Source: Deltaproteobacteria bacterium
GTDB lineage: Bacteria; Bacillota; Desulfotomaculia; Desulfotomaculales; JAGUVT01
Length of the DNA: 32,389 nt
Direction: 5' to 3'
Assembly: GCA_020062745.1 (NCBI GenBank)
Contig: JAGUVT010000062.1
Location: 1 to 32,389, forward strand
Positions 8,106 to 17,290 of the stretch are shown here, one piece after another; position 1 is the stretch's first letter, and each line of letters opens with the position of its first letter. Under the pieces are notes generated by a model. The model made no database searches. It saw only the letters and a program-made list of their open reading frames with translations, and was not told the origin of the DNA. A program made the position numbers and the translations under genes.

Positions 8106-9926
8106 CTACTCTACCGTCACGCTTTTGGCCAGGTTGCGCGGTTTATCCACGTCGCAGCCCCTGCCTACAGCGGTATAGTAGGCCAGCAGTTGCAGGGGAA
8201 TGACGGTGAGCACGGGGGCCAATACGGGGTGGGTGGCGGGAATGTAGATCACCTGCCCGGCCACTTTTTCCACTTCGTCAAGGCCGTTCATGGCCAGGGC
8301 CAGTACGGAAGCGCCCCGGGCCTTTACTTCCTGGATGTTGCTGATCATTTTTTCAAACAGGGCGCCCTGGGTGGCCAGGGCCACTACCGGCACGCCTTCC
8401 TCAATCAGGGCTAGGGTGCCGTGTTTTAACTCCCCGGCGGCGTAGGCTTCGGCCCGGATGTAGGAAATTTCCTTCAACTTCAAGGAACCTTCCAGGGCCA
8501 CGGCATAGTCCAGGCCGCGACCGATAAAAAACATGCCGCTGCAGTCAACGTACTGTTCCGCAAAGGATTTGAGGCCGGCCGTGTTGTCCAGGATGAACTG
8601 AGCCTTGTGGGAAAGCTTCTTTATTTCCAGGATAATCTGGCGCAAATCCTCCCGGCCGACGGTTTTTCTCTTTTCGGCCAGGTAGAGAGCAAACAGGTAC
8701 ATGATCAGCAATTGGGAAGTGTAAGCCTTGGTCGAAGCCACGGCAATTTCCGGCCCGGCCCAGGTATAAAGCACGTCGTCAGCCTCCCGGGCCACCGAAC
8801 TGCTGACAACGTTGGTCACGCCGACCACGTGCGCGCCGTAGCGCTTTGCTTCCCGGAGGGCGGCCAGGGTATCCGCCGTTTCTCCGGACTGGCTGATCAC
8901 CACCACCAGGCTGTCCCGGTCAACAAGGGGCTGGCGGTAGCGGAATTCCGAGGCGATGTCCACTTCCACCGGCAACCGGGCCAGTTTTTCAATAATATAT
9001 TTACCCACCAGGCCGGCATGGTAAGCCGTGCCGCAGGCAGTAATGAATATTTTCTTTAAACCGGCAACATCCAGTTGCAGGTCTTCAAGGGCCACCCCGC
9101 AGTCGTTTCCGCCAATCCGGCCGCTCAAAGTGTCCCGCAGGGCCCTGGGCTGTTCGTAAATCTCTTTCAGCATGAAATGGTCGAATCCGTTCTTCTCGGC
9201 CTGCTCGGCAGCCCATTTCACTTCGAATACTTCTTTCGCCACTTCTTGCCCGGTCCGGTCCAGCACCTTCACCCGTTCCCTGGTAAGAACGGCAACTTCG
9301 CCGTCGTTAAGGATGTAAGTGCGCCTGGTGTGTTTCAACAAAGCCGGGATGTCTGAAGCCAGAAAGTTTTCCCCCCGCCCCAGGCCCACTACCAGTGGGC
9401 TGTCCTGCCGCACGGCCACCACCCGGTCCGGTTCCGGCCCGGCCACTACCGCCATGGCAAAGGAACCTTCCAGGCGGGATACGGCCTCCCGCACCGCTTC
9501 CACCAGGTCGCCCCGGTAAAAATGCTCGACCAGGTGGGGGAGCACTTCGGTATCGGTCTCGGATTGAAAGACGTGTCCTTCCGCCTTCAGCCAGTCCCGT
9601 AACGGCAGGTAGTTTTCGATAATGCCGTTATGAACCACTGCAAACCGGCCGCTGCAGTCGGTGTGAGGGTGGGCGTTGGCGTCGGAAGGACGCCCGTGGG
9701 TGGCCCAGCGGGTGTGTCCGATGCCAGCCACGGCCGGATATGCCCGGCCGTTCAACTTTTCCTGCAGGGCAGCTAGTTTGCCCGCCTGCTTCTCAACATG
9801 CAGGCGGCCGTCCACCGGGAAAACCACGCCGGCCGAATCGTAACCCCGGTACTCCAGTTTTTGCAATCCGTCAAGCAATATAGGGACGGCTTCTTGTTCG
9901 CCGATATAACCAACAATACCGCACAT
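8106..9926 (-). CDS. glmS: Glutamine--fructose-6-phosphate aminotransferase (isomerizing)
   Basis: Makes glucosamine-6-phosphate from fructose-6-phosphate and glutamine, the first committed step to UDP-GlcNAc, peptidoglycan and other amino-sugar polymers. Length 606 residues, typical. The N-terminal class-II glutaminase domain begins with MCGIVGYIG, so Cys becomes residue 1, and has GHTRWATHG. Two SIS domains follow (about 280-600), with ITACGTAYHAG, ISQSGETADT and the C-terminal KPRNLAKSVTVE. The ATG start has AGGAGG nine bases upstream. A glmS ribozyme lies in its leader, so mRNA level should fall when GlcN6P is abundant. It sits downstream of cdaA and glmM on the same strand, placing consecutive pathway enzymes together. 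Confidence 0.98.
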   Translation of the reverse strand: MCGIVGYIGEQEAVPILLDGLQKLEYRGYDSAGVVFPVDGRLHVEKQAGKLAALQEKLNGRAYPAVAGIGHTRWATHGRPSDANAHPHTDCSGRFAVVHNGIIENYLPLRDWLKAEGHVFQSETDTEVLPHLVEHFYRGDLVEAVREAVSRLEGSFAMAVVAGPEPDRVVAVRQDSPLVVGLGRGENFLASDIPALLKHTRRTYILNDGEVAVLTRERVKVLDRTGQEVAKEVFEVKWAAEQAEKNGFDHFMLKEIYEQPRALRDTLSGRIGGNDCGVALEDLQLDVAGLKKIFITACGTAYHAGLVGKYIIEKLARLPVEVDIASEFRYRQPLVDRDSLVVVISQSGETADTLAALREAKRYGAHVVGVTNVVSSSVAREADDVLYTWAGPEIAVASTKAYTSQLLIMYLFALYLAEKRKTVGREDLRQIILEIKKLSHKAQFILDNTAGLKSFAEQYVDCSGMFFIGRGLDYAVALEGSLKLKEISYIRAEAYAAGELKHGTLALIEEGVPVVALATQGALFEKMISNIQEVKARGASVLALAMNGLDEVEKVAGQVIYIPATHPVLAPVLTVIPLQLLAYYTAVGRGCDVDKPRNLAKSVTVE

Positions 9927-10092
9927 AAAACCTTACCTCCTGCTCAATACTTTTCATTAAAGCAAAAATGCCGGGCGGAGCAAAGCCACGGCACCGGAAT
10001 CTGCCAGCACCTATTAAGCCCGAGGGGTGCTTTCCTGATCAGGTCAGCTTTACCCGCCGGGCACACTTATCCCGTGCAATACCGCTTCGTCA

Positions 10093-10222
10093 CCGGGCAC
10101 TTTTGTCCCGGCAGTTGCCTGCCGGATTTGTAATGCCGCTAACGGTCGTGACCGGACCGGGGAGCACCCGCCGAAATTCTCGATTAACTCCCTCCTCGTC
10201 AACCCTTAAGGGTTCAGGCGCT
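10093..10222 (-). ncRNA. glmS self-cleaving ribozyme/riboswitch
   Basis: Minus-strand leader of glmS. The cleavage-site motif A|GCGCC is at 10222/10221-10217, followed by a short P2 hairpin AACCC-TTAA-GGGTT and the invariant core segment GTTGACGAGG. Next come ATCGAGAA, TTCGGCGGGTGC and the GGTC...GACCGTTAG segment. P4 is a hairpin CCGGCAGGCAACTGCCGG, and P3 is closed by CGGCATT pairing with AAGTGCCCG (one bulge). This matches the known ribozyme of Bacillus class in order and sequence of conserved blocks. It uses glucosamine-6-phosphate as cofactor and cleaves the glmS mRNA, lowering its stability. The 3' border is approximate; the spacer between ribozyme and glmS start is about 165 bases. Confidence 0.95.
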
Positions 10223-10298
10223 TAACGGTCAAGGCGTTTCCTGAAAACAACTCTCCGGTGCTGTGATTGTTTGGCGTTCAGAAAACACCCCGCCTTAT

Positions 10299-11639
10299 TT
10301 AGTTTTCAATACTTCTTACGGCAGCAGTCAACTGGTCAACCACTTCCCGTAACTTTGCCATATCCCTCCCTTCGGCCATTACCCGTACCAGCGGTTCCGT
10401 ACCGGAAGGGCGCACTAGAATCCTTCCCTCGTTGCCCATCCGCCTTTCCTGTTCCCGGATTGCCCCTTCCAAAACCGGGCTGGCCATTACCAGGTTTTTG
10501 TCCTTTACCGGAACGTTCTCCAGCAATTGAGGCAGCCGTTCCATCTGCGCCGCCAGTTGTTCCAGAGTACGCCCGCTTTCTTTAACTGCCGACAACAATT
10601 GCAGGGCAGTGATGATGCCGTCCCCGGTGGTACAGTAATCTAGAAAGAGAATATGCCCGGACTGTTCGCCGCCCAGGCGGGCGCCGGTGCGCAGCATTTC
10701 TTCCAGAACGTAGCGGTCCCCTACTTTTGTTTCCAGCACCTGGATTCCCATCTCCCGCATGGCCAGATGCAAACCGAGATTGCTCATCACCGTCACCACT
10801 ATAGTATTCTTCGTCAGCAGCCCCTGTTCCTTCAAGCGGCGGGCACAAGCAACCATGATCTGATCGCCGTCCACCACCCTGCCGCCGGCATCCACGGCAA
10901 TTACCCGGTCGGCATCGCCGTCATGGGCCAGACCCAGATCAGCTCCGTGTGACACAACTGCTTCCTGCAAAGCCGCAAGGTTGGTCGAACCACATCCGTC
11001 GTTAATGTTCACCCCGTCAGGCTGGTTATAAAGCGGGATGACTTCCGCTCCCAATTCGTTTAACACCCTGGGCGCCACCCGGCAGGCGGCGCCGTTGGCA
11101 CAGTCCACAACAACCTTTAACCCTTTCAGGTCCGTATCTACAGTCCTTCTAGCAAAAGCCACATAACGGTCGTCTGCGTCGCTGACTGCAAAAACCCGCC
11201 CTATTTTTCTCCCCGTGGGAGAAGGCACACCGGCGCATCCGTCCATAACCAGCGCCTCTATTTCCGCCTCGACTTCGTCTGAAAGTTTGTAACCGGTGGC
11301 CCCGAAAAACTTGATCCCGTTATCTGCCACCGGGTTATGCGAAGCCGAAATGACCACTCCGGCAGCGGCTTTTAATTCCCGCGTAAGGTAGGCGATAGCC
11401 GGAGTAGGCATAATTCCCACCTTTAAAACATTTATGCCGGCTGAACAAATGCCGGCCACCAGGGCGGCTTCCAGCATATCTCCGGAGATACGGGTATCCC
11501 TGCCGATAACCACCCCGTTATTCATGCTCATACGGCCCAGGATATGAGCCCCAGCCCGCCCGATACGGAAGGCCAGTTCCGGTGAAAGTTCTTTGTTGGC
11601 CACACCGCGCACCCCATCGGTACCAAACATTACCCCCAT
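10299..11639 (-). CDS. glmM: Phosphoglucosamine mutase
   Basis: Interconverts glucosamine-6-phosphate and glucosamine-1-phosphate, the step after GlmS. Length 446 residues. It begins [20 protein letters not shown]. The catalytic serine loop is [17 protein letters not shown], the Mg loop is DGDADR, the sugar-binding loop is GEQSGH, and the phosphate-binding loop is [12 protein letters not shown]. The start is ATG 11639 with GGGGAGG about five bases upstream; an in-frame TTG at 11654 lies before that site and was rejected. It follows cdaA by about 60 bases. In related bacteria CdaA binds GlmM, and c-di-AMP synthesis is inhibited by that contact; cdaR, usually between the two, is absent here. 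Confidence 0.97.
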   Translation of the reverse strand: MGVMFGTDGVRGVANKELSPELAFRIGRAGAHILGRMSMNNGVVIGRDTRISGDMLEAALVAGICSAGINVLKVGIMPTPAIAYLTRELKAAAGVVISASHNPVADNGIKFFGATGYKLSDEVEAEIEALVMDGCAGVPSPTGRKIGRVFAVSDADDRYVAFARRTVDTDLKGLKVVVDCANGAACRVAPRVLNELGAEVIPLYNQPDGVNINDGCGSTNLAALQEAVVSHGADLGLAHDGDADRVIAVDAGGRVVDGDQIMVACARRLKEQGLLTKNTIVVTVMSNLGLHLAMREMGIQVLETKVGDRYVLEEMLRTGARLGGEQSGHILFLDYCTTGDGIITALQLLSAVKESGRTLEQLAAQMERLPQLLENVPVKDKNLVMASPVLEGAIREQERRMGNEGRILVRPSGTEPLVRVMAEGRDMAKLREVVDQLTAAVRSIEN

Positions 11640-11698
11640 GAAAAGCCTCCCCAAGAAATAGCCATAAGAAATAATTTTATCCTGATCATACTTATAGA

Positions 11699-12583
11699 TT
11701 ATACCTTCTTAGACTTCCGCGTGTCAATTTTACCGTGCTCCCGCTTCTGCCAGAGCGATGCTAAAGATGAACCGGTTCTGGGATGGAGGAACCCGGTCAG
11801 ACGGTCATAAAGGGTCTTCTGATCGAGATGCCTGGTCAGAACACCCTCAACAGCCAAAGAAACGACACCTGTTTCTTCTGAAACGATCACCGCCAGGGCG
11901 TCGGAATGCTCGCTAATACCCAGGCCCGCCCGGTGTCGCGCTCCTAATTCATTGCTTAAGTGTATATTATCGCTAAGGGGCAAAAAACAGGCGGCAGCAA
12001 CCACCCGATTGCCCCGAATGATCGCTGCGCCGTCGTGCAGAGGACCATTGGGAATAAATGCGGCTATCAGAAATTCCGCTGATACTAATCCATCTATCTT
12101 TACGCCGGTATCGATATGTTCTTCTAAGCCGGTTTCCCTTTCAATAACAATTAATGCCCCCACTTTATCGGCGGAAAGAACCGCCGCTGCCCGCACCACT
12201 TCATCCATCATCCCGGCCTGGTCTGCCTCACCGGCAACAGGTAGATGATAAGCAAATAACTTTCCCCGACCCAGTTTCTCCAGGGCACGCCGTAGTTCCG
12301 GCTGAAAAACGACCGGCAGTGCCACTATAAGCATCGCCATTACCTGCTTCAAAAGCCAGTTTACGGCATAAAGGTTAAACATGCTGGACAAGCCGGTGGC
12401 AATCAATAAAATGGCCAGCCCTTTAAGTAATTGTACAGCCCTGGTACCTTTAATCAAAAGCAGCAGGCGGTAAAAAACAAAGGCTATAATTAAAATATCA
12501 ATAACATTAGCTGCACTTAACTTAATACTTTTTAAATAATCCACGTTTAAATAGTTCAGGTTCGGAAACCAGGACTGATCCAA
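11699..12583 (-). CDS. cdaA: Membrane diadenylate cyclase CdaA
   Basis: Synthesises c-di-AMP from two ATP; c-di-AMP controls potassium and osmolyte transport and cell-wall stress in Firmicutes. About 294 residues. Three N-terminal transmembrane helices lie in residues about 20-95 ([49 protein letters not shown]). The DAC catalytic domain has the DGA motif in [10 protein letters not shown] and the RHR motif in GARHRAGLG. Two TTG codons are candidate starts; the one at 12583 lies eight bases from GGGAGG, while that at 12589 is only two bases away, so I chose 12583. It is the first gene of the cdaA-glmM-glmS group. The region upstream (12590-12736) holds short palindromic repeats and no obvious promoter. 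Confidence 0.95.
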   Translation of the reverse strand: MDQSWFPNLNYLNVDYLKSIKLSAANVIDILIIAFVFYRLLLLIKGTRAVQLLKGLAILLIATGLSSMFNLYAVNWLLKQVMAMLIVALPVVFQPELRRALEKLGRGKLFAYHLPVAGEADQAGMMDEVVRAAAVLSADKVGALIVIERETGLEEHIDTGVKIDGLVSAEFLIAAFIPNGPLHDGAAIIRGNRVVAAACFLPLSDNIHLSNELGARHRAGLGISEHSDALAVIVSEETGVVSLAVEGVLTRHLDQKTLYDRLTGFLHPRTGSSLASLWQKREHGKIDTRKSKKV

Positions 12584-12629
12584 CCGCAATCCCTCCCGTC
12601 CGGGAGTAACCTCCTAAACAAACTCCTGG

Positions 12630-12700
12630 TGACAGCTAACAATTACTTACAAACTTTTAGCTGTCAGCTCCCAGACTACTGACTCCTGGCTGCTGACTGC
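12630..12700. repeat. Short palindromic repeat, AGCTGTCAGC type
   Basis: Between leuB and cdaA, perfect 10-base inverted arms TGACAGCTAA (12630-12639) and TTAGCTGTCA (12657-12666) enclose 17 bases. They are followed by several irregular copies of CTGACTCCTGGCTGCTGACTGC. The same word family (AGCTGGCAGCTAATGGCTGACAG) sits inside the palindrome at 6187-6210. No coding frame. It could serve as transcript end for the long branched-chain operon, although no T-run follows the hairpin. Confidence 0.6.
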
Positions 12701-12736
12701 TTAAAGCCAAACTTATTATTCTCAAAAACCCGCAAT

Positions 12737-13816
12737 TTAAGCGCCGGCCGCCACCTGCTCCGCTATCCGGTCGCCCATTTGGACAGTATCCACCTGGATC
12801 TTCCCCGGTTCCATAATATCCGCCGTGCGGTAGCCGGCATCCAGAGCCATGGTCACGGCCCGCTCGACGGCATCGGCTTCCGCCTCCAAGTCCAGGGAAT
12901 AACGCAGCATCATGGCCGCTGAAAGAATGGTGGCGATGGGGTTGGCCCGCTGCTGGCCGGCATATTTGGGCGCCGAGCCGTGGCTGGGTTCGTACAGTCC
13001 GATCTTGCCCCCGATAGAGGCGGAGGCCAGCATCCCCAGGGAACCGGAGAGCATGGAGGCCTGGTCGCTTAAGATATCGCCGAACATGTTTTCGGTAAGG
13101 AGTACGTCAAACTGTTTGGGGCTTTTGACCAACTGCATGGCGCAGTTGTCCACGTACATGTGATCGAGTTCGACGTCGGGGTAGTCTTTGGCCACTGCTG
13201 TAACGACCTCGCGCCAGAGGCGGGAGCTTTCCAGCACGTTGGCCTTGTCTACGGAGGACACTTTGCGGCGGCGCTTGCGGGCCAGCTCAAAGGCCATCCG
13301 GGTAATCCGCTCAATCTCAGGGGTGGTGTACTCCAGGGTGTCTACAACCTTGACGGTGCCGCCGGGCAGGGTCTCCCGGTATTTCTGGCCGAAGTAGAGG
13401 CCGCCGGTCAGTTCGCGCACCACCAACAGGTCGAGCCCCTCTACCACTTCGGGCTTTAAGGTGGAGGCGTCAACCAGGGCGGGGAATACTCTGGCCGGCC
13501 TTAAGTTGGCGAAGAGGCCGAGTTCTTTTCGCAAGGGCAAAAGGGCGCCGGCTTCGGGGCGCAGGTGGGCGGGCAGGTTGTCCCATTTGGGGCCGCCTAC
13601 GGCGCCCAGGAGGATGGCGTGACTTTTGCGGCACAGGTCGAGGGTTTCCGGGGGCAGGGGATGGCCGGTAAGGTCGTAGGCGGCGCCGCCTACGGGCGCT
13701 TCGGCGAAGTTGAAAACACGGTTGAAGCGCCGGCTTACGGCGTTTAAGACTTTTAAGGCCTGGACGGTGATTTCGGGGCCGATGCCGTCTCCCGGCAGAA
13801 CAGCAATGCTATACAT
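12737..13816 (-). CDS. leuB: 3-isopropylmalate dehydrogenase
   Basis: NAD-dependent oxidative decarboxylation of 3-isopropylmalate to 2-oxoisocaproate, third enzyme of leucine synthesis; needs Mg/Mn. Length 359 residues. It begins with [14 protein letters not shown]. Substrate arginines are in [18 protein letters not shown], and the NAD/metal region is in [23 protein letters not shown], where the two Asp bind metal. The C-terminal loop [18 protein letters not shown] contains the adenine-binding region. The ATG overlaps the end of leuD by eight bases, with AAAGGGTG as ribosome site inside leuD. It is the last gene of the branched-chain operon. Third positions are strongly C-biased compared with the ilv genes. 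Confidence 0.97.
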   Translation of the reverse strand: MYSIAVLPGDGIGPEITVQALKVLNAVSRRFNRVFNFAEAPVGGAAYDLTGHPLPPETLDLCRKSHAILLGAVGGPKWDNLPAHLRPEAGALLPLRKELGLFANLRPARVFPALVDASTLKPEVVEGLDLLVVRELTGGLYFGQKYRETLPGGTVKVVDTLEYTTPEIERITRMAFELARKRRRKVSSVDKANVLESSRLWREVVTAVAKDYPDVELDHMYVDNCAMQLVKSPKQFDVLLTENMFGDILSDQASMLSGSLGMLASASIGGKIGLYEPSHGSAPKYAGQQRANPIATILSAAMMLRYSLDLEAEADAVERAVTMALDAGYRTADIMEPGKIQVDTVQMGDRIAEQVAAGA

Positions 13817-14309
13817 GGTTTTTCACCCTTTCTGCCACATAGTTGATTAACCCGCCGGCCGTGATGATCTGCTGCATGAAGGGCGGTACGGGGGTGGCCC
13901 GGTAGGTTTTGTTTTTGGTAAGGTTGGTGATGATGCCTGTTTTTAAGTCTACTGTTACTTCGTTTCCCGCGTCGATGTCGCCGGCGGCTTCTGCTGATTC
14001 ACATATGGGCAGGCCGATGTTGAAAGCATTGCGGTAGAAGATGCGGGCGAAGGTGGGAGCGATGACGCAGGCTATGCCGGCGGCTTTGATAGCGATGGGG
14101 GCATGTTCGCGGGAACTGCCGCAGCCGAAGTTTTTGCCGGCGACGATGATGTCTCCCGGCTGGATTCTGGCAGAAAAGCCGGGGTCGGCGTCTTCCATGC
14201 AGTGTTTTGCCAGTTCGGCGGGGTCGGATGTGTTTAAGTAACGGGCCGGGATGATTACGTCGGTGTCGATGTCGTTTCCGAATTTCCACGCTTTTCCTTT
14301 AAGCAGCAT
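13809..14309 (-). CDS. leuD: 3-isopropylmalate dehydratase small subunit
   Basis: Small subunit of the isopropylmalate isomerase that converts 2- to 3-isopropylmalate with LeuC. Length 166 residues, the compact form found in archaea and many Clostridia. It has [17 protein letters not shown] near the N-terminus and the signature [21 protein letters not shown]. It ends at the leuB overlap and starts two bases after the leuC stop. The ATG start has AGGAGGTG about seven bases upstream. Because this short LeuCD family overlaps homoaconitase in sequence, the assignment rests also on being sandwiched between leuC and leuB. Confidence 0.96.
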   Translation of the reverse strand: MLLKGKAWKFGNDIDTDVIIPARYLNTSDPAELAKHCMEDADPGFSARIQPGDIIVAGKNFGCGSSREHAPIAIKAAGIACVIAPTFARIFYRNAFNIGLPICESAEAAGDIDAGNEVTVDLKTGIITNLTKNKTYRATPVPPFMQQIITAGGLINYVAERVKNHV

Positions 14310-14311
14310 TG

Positions 14312-15574
14312 TTATTTCACCTCCTGCGGGTGGGCAATGCGGCCTAAGATGGCGGAGGCGGCGGCTACGGCCGGGCCGGAGAGGTATACTTCACTCTCGG
14401 GATGGCCCATGCGGCCGGTGAAGTTCCGGTTGGTGGTGGCGACGGCACGCTCGCCTTTGGCCAAAATGCCCATGTGGCCGCCCAGGCAGGGGCCGCAGGT
14501 GGGGGTGCTTACGGCGGCGCCGGCGTCGATGAAGGTTTCAATCAAACCTTCTTTAAGGGCCTGACGGTAGATCTCCTGGGTGCCGGGGAAGATGATCAAG
14601 CGGACGTTTTTATGCACTTTTCTGTCTTTTAATACTCCGGCGGCTTCTCTTAAGTCCGCCAGGCGCCCGTTGGTGCAGGAGCCGATGACGGCCTGGTCGA
14701 TGGTTATGTGTCCTGCGGCGCTGACGGATCTTACGTTTTCGGGCAGGTGGGGGAAAGCCACCTGGGGTTCGAGCCGGGAGACATCGTAGCGGTAGACGGC
14801 GGCGTATTTTGCTTCTTCGTCGCTGGCATAGAACTGGTAGAGGCGTCGGCTGCGCCCTTCGACGTAGGCGCGGGTGGTTTCGTCGGGAGCGATGATGCCG
14901 TTTTTGGCGCCGGCTTCTACGGCCATGTTGCACATGGTGAACCGGCCGTCCATAGAAAGGCTTTCGATGGCGGGGCCGGTGAATTCCATGGCCCGGTACA
15001 GGGCGCCGTCTACGCCGATACGGCCGATGGTGTGCAGGATGAGGTCTTTGCCGCCGACCCAGGGCGGCAGGGTGCCTTCGTAGATGAATTTTACGGATTC
15101 GGGTACTTTGAGCCAAGTTTCGCCCAAGGCCATGGCTGCCGCCAGGTCGGTGCTGCCGATGCCGGTGGAGAAGGCGCCCAGGGCGCCGTAGGTACAGGTG
15201 TGGGAGTCGGCGCCGATGACCAGGTCGCCGGGTCCGACCAGCCCCTGTTCGGGCAGCAGGCAGTGCTCGATGCCCATACGGCCTACTTCGAAATACAGCG
15301 CCAGGTCATGTTTTATGGCGAAGTCTTTCATCTGTTTGGCCTGTTCGGCGGATTTGATGTCCTTATTGGGCACGAAGTGGTCGGGGATCAGGGCTATTTT
15401 TTCGCGGTCGAAGACGCCGGATACGCCGATTTTTTCGAATTCCCGGATGGCTACGGGCGCGGTGATGTCGTTGCCCAGCGCCAGGTCGATTTTGACGTTC
15501 AGCAGTTCTCCGGGCGCCACGTGGTCTTTGCCGGCGTGGGCGGCCAGGATTTTTTCGGTGATGGTCATGGCCAC
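14312..15574 (-). CDS. leuC: 3-isopropylmalate dehydratase large subunit
   Basis: Aconitase-family catalytic subunit carrying a [4Fe-4S] cluster. Length 420 residues, the HacA/LeuC short type rather than the ~466-residue enterobacterial form. The three cluster cysteines are in IGSCTNGR and PTCGPCLGG, and the substrate region [23 protein letters not shown] is intact. The GTG start at 15574 lies seven bases from GGGGAG; the ATG two codons later is also possible. It follows the second ilvB by about 18 bases. The first enzyme of the pathway (leuA) is not in this operon. The gene shows strong third-position C on the sense strand, which creates a long open but meaningless antisense frame. Confidence 0.97.
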   Translation of the reverse strand: MAMTITEKILAAHAGKDHVAPGELLNVKIDLALGNDITAPVAIREFEKIGVSGVFDREKIALIPDHFVPNKDIKSAEQAKQMKDFAIKHDLALYFEVGRMGIEHCLLPEQGLVGPGDLVIGADSHTCTYGALGAFSTGIGSTDLAAAMALGETWLKVPESVKFIYEGTLPPWVGGKDLILHTIGRIGVDGALYRAMEFTGPAIESLSMDGRFTMCNMAVEAGAKNGIIAPDETTRAYVEGRSRRLYQFYASDEEAKYAAVYRYDVSRLEPQVAFPHLPENVRSVSAAGHITIDQAVIGSCTNGRLADLREAAGVLKDRKVHKNVRLIIFPGTQEIYRQALKEGLIETFIDAGAAVSTPTCGPCLGGHMGILAKGERAVATTNRNFTGRMGHPESEVYLSGPAVAAASAILGRIAHPQEVK

Positions 15575-15592
15575 GGTAACACTCCCCTTTCT

Positions 15593-17254
15593 TTAACCTA
15601 TGGCCTCTTCAATGGTAGAACCGGCCAGCACCATCGGCATGACGTTCTCTTTACCACAAACCAGACAGTCGACAATAACCGGCTCCGGTGACTGCAGCAC
15701 AGCCGGTAAAATTTCTGCCAACCGTTCGGCATTCTCTATGGTATATCCTTCCATCCCGTATATGCCGGCCAGCCTGGCAAAATCCGGGTTAAAGGAAAAG
15801 CCAACGGCCATGTAACGCCGGTCGCAGTAAAATTCCTGTAACTGGCGTACCATACCCAGTTGCCTGTTGTTTAAGACAAAGATTTTCAGGGGCAGGCGCT
15901 GTTCCGCCGCCGTGCCCAACTCCTGCATGGTCATCTGGATGCTGCCGTCACCCGTAATAAGGATCACTTTCCGGTCAGGCGCTCCCAGTTGAGCGCCGAC
16001 AGCGGCAGGCAGGCCGTAGCCCATGGCTCCCAACCCGCCGGAAGAAATAAAAGTGCGGGGCCTCTTAAACTGATAATAATGCGCCGCCCACATCTGATGC
16101 TGACCTACATCGGTGACAATAATAGCGTCACCCCTGGTTATTTCACTAATTTTTTCGATAACGTACTGCGGCTTAAGTTTATCACCCTGCCGGTAACGCA
16201 AAGGAAATTCCGCCTTCAAAGCCTGAACATGGGAAAACCATTCCCTGTTTTCTTTCTTTTGCAAAAGCGCCAGCAGCGATTGCAGCACCTGTTTCACATC
16301 ACCCACCACGGGTAGATGAGCCCGAACGTTTTTACCGATTTCCGCCGGGTCAATATCGATGTGGATAACTTTAGCATTGGGAGCAAATCCGGCAACTTTA
16401 GCAATCACCCGGTCGTCAAAGCGGGCACCGACAGCAATCAGGCAGTCACAGCCGGTAACCGCCATATTTGCATACCTGGTTCCATGCAGGCCCAGCATAC
16501 CCAGGAAAAGTGGGTGGCTGCCGGGAAAGCTGCCCAGTCCCATTAAGGTATTGGTTACCGGAGCAGAAATAGTCTCCGCCAGCATTTTCAGTTCCTCTGC
16601 CGCATCAGCGCCGATTACCCCGCCCCCGGCATAAATAACCGGCCTTTCAGCTTCCATAATCACTCTGGCAATTTGCTGTATCATGGAGGGGTGCCCCCGG
16701 TAAGTAGGACGGTAGCCGGGCAGGTTAACACTTTCGGGGTAAGTAAAATCAATCTCAGCCTGGGCTACGTCCCTGGGCAGGTCGATTAACACCGGGCCTG
16801 GCCGGCCGGTAGCTGCAATGTGGAAAGCCTGTCTGACGATTTTCGGCAACTGCCTGGGGTCCTTAACCAGGTAGTTATGCTTGGTGACCGGCATGGTAAT
16901 ACCGGTAATATCTACCTCCTGGAAAGAGTCGGTTCCCACCTGGGTTGTCGGCACCTGGCCAGTAATCAGCACTATCGGCACCGAATCCATGTAAGCATTG
17001 GCAATGCCGGTAACCAGGTTGGTAGCCCCCGGCCCGGATGTAGCCATACATACGCCCACTTTTCCAGTAACCCTGGCATAGCCGTCGGCCGCGTGAGCTG
17101 CGCCCTGTTCGTGGCGTACCAAAATATGCCTGATCTTTGAATGATACAGGGCATCATAAACGGGGAGGATTGCACCACCCGGGTAGCCGAATACCAGTTC
17201 TATTTTTTCTTCTTCCAAACATCGAATCAAAGCCTGTGCGCCAGTCATTTTCAA
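15593..17254 (-). CDS. ilvB: Acetolactate synthase large subunit, second copy (Leu at specificity position)
   Basis: ThDP-dependent enzyme making 2-acetolactate or 2-aceto-2-hydroxybutyrate. 553 residues from a TTG start six bases after GGGGGA; an ATG two codons later is the alternative. The ThDP glutamate is in [12 protein letters not shown] (Glu49), and the Mg/ThDP motif is GDGSIQM. The loop that in AHAS carries the 2-ketobutyrate-selecting and herbicide-contacting Trp reads MVRQLQEFY here, with Leu (codon 15839-15841), where the other copy at 18825-20483 reads MVRQWQELF. No small-subunit gene is adjacent; it would have to share IlvN, encoded upstream of ilvC. It lies between ilvC and leuC, where leuA is usually found in related operons. 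Confidence 0.94.
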   Translation of the reverse strand: MKMTGAQALIRCLEEEKIELVFGYPGGAILPVYDALYHSKIRHILVRHEQGAAHAADGYARVTGKVGVCMATSGPGATNLVTGIANAYMDSVPIVLITGQVPTTQVGTDSFQEVDITGITMPVTKHNYLVKDPRQLPKIVRQAFHIAATGRPGPVLIDLPRDVAQAEIDFTYPESVNLPGYRPTYRGHPSMIQQIARVIMEAERPVIYAGGGVIGADAAEELKMLAETISAPVTNTLMGLGSFPGSHPLFLGMLGLHGTRYANMAVTGCDCLIAVGARFDDRVIAKVAGFAPNAKVIHIDIDPAEIGKNVRAHLPVVGDVKQVLQSLLALLQKKENREWFSHVQALKAEFPLRYRQGDKLKPQYVIEKISEITRGDAIIVTDVGQHQMWAAHYYQFKRPRTFISSGGLGAMGYGLPAAVGAQLGAPDRKVILITGDGSIQMTMQELGTAAEQRLPLKIFVLNNRQLGMVRQLQEFYCDRRYMAVGFSFNPDFARLAGIYGMEGYTIENAERLAEILPAVLQSPEPVIVDCLVCGKENVMPMVLAGSTIEEAIG

Positions 17255-17290
17255 AGCACATCCCCCATTAAACACGCGGTAAAATTCTTT

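Noticed and set aside
14708-15691. Long open frame on the plus strand (327 codons) opposite leuC
   Set aside because: Exact antisense of leuC, which has full family motifs. The frame is open because of third-position C bias on the coding strand; its translation is Gly/Phe/Val/Asp-rich and no ribosome site is seen.
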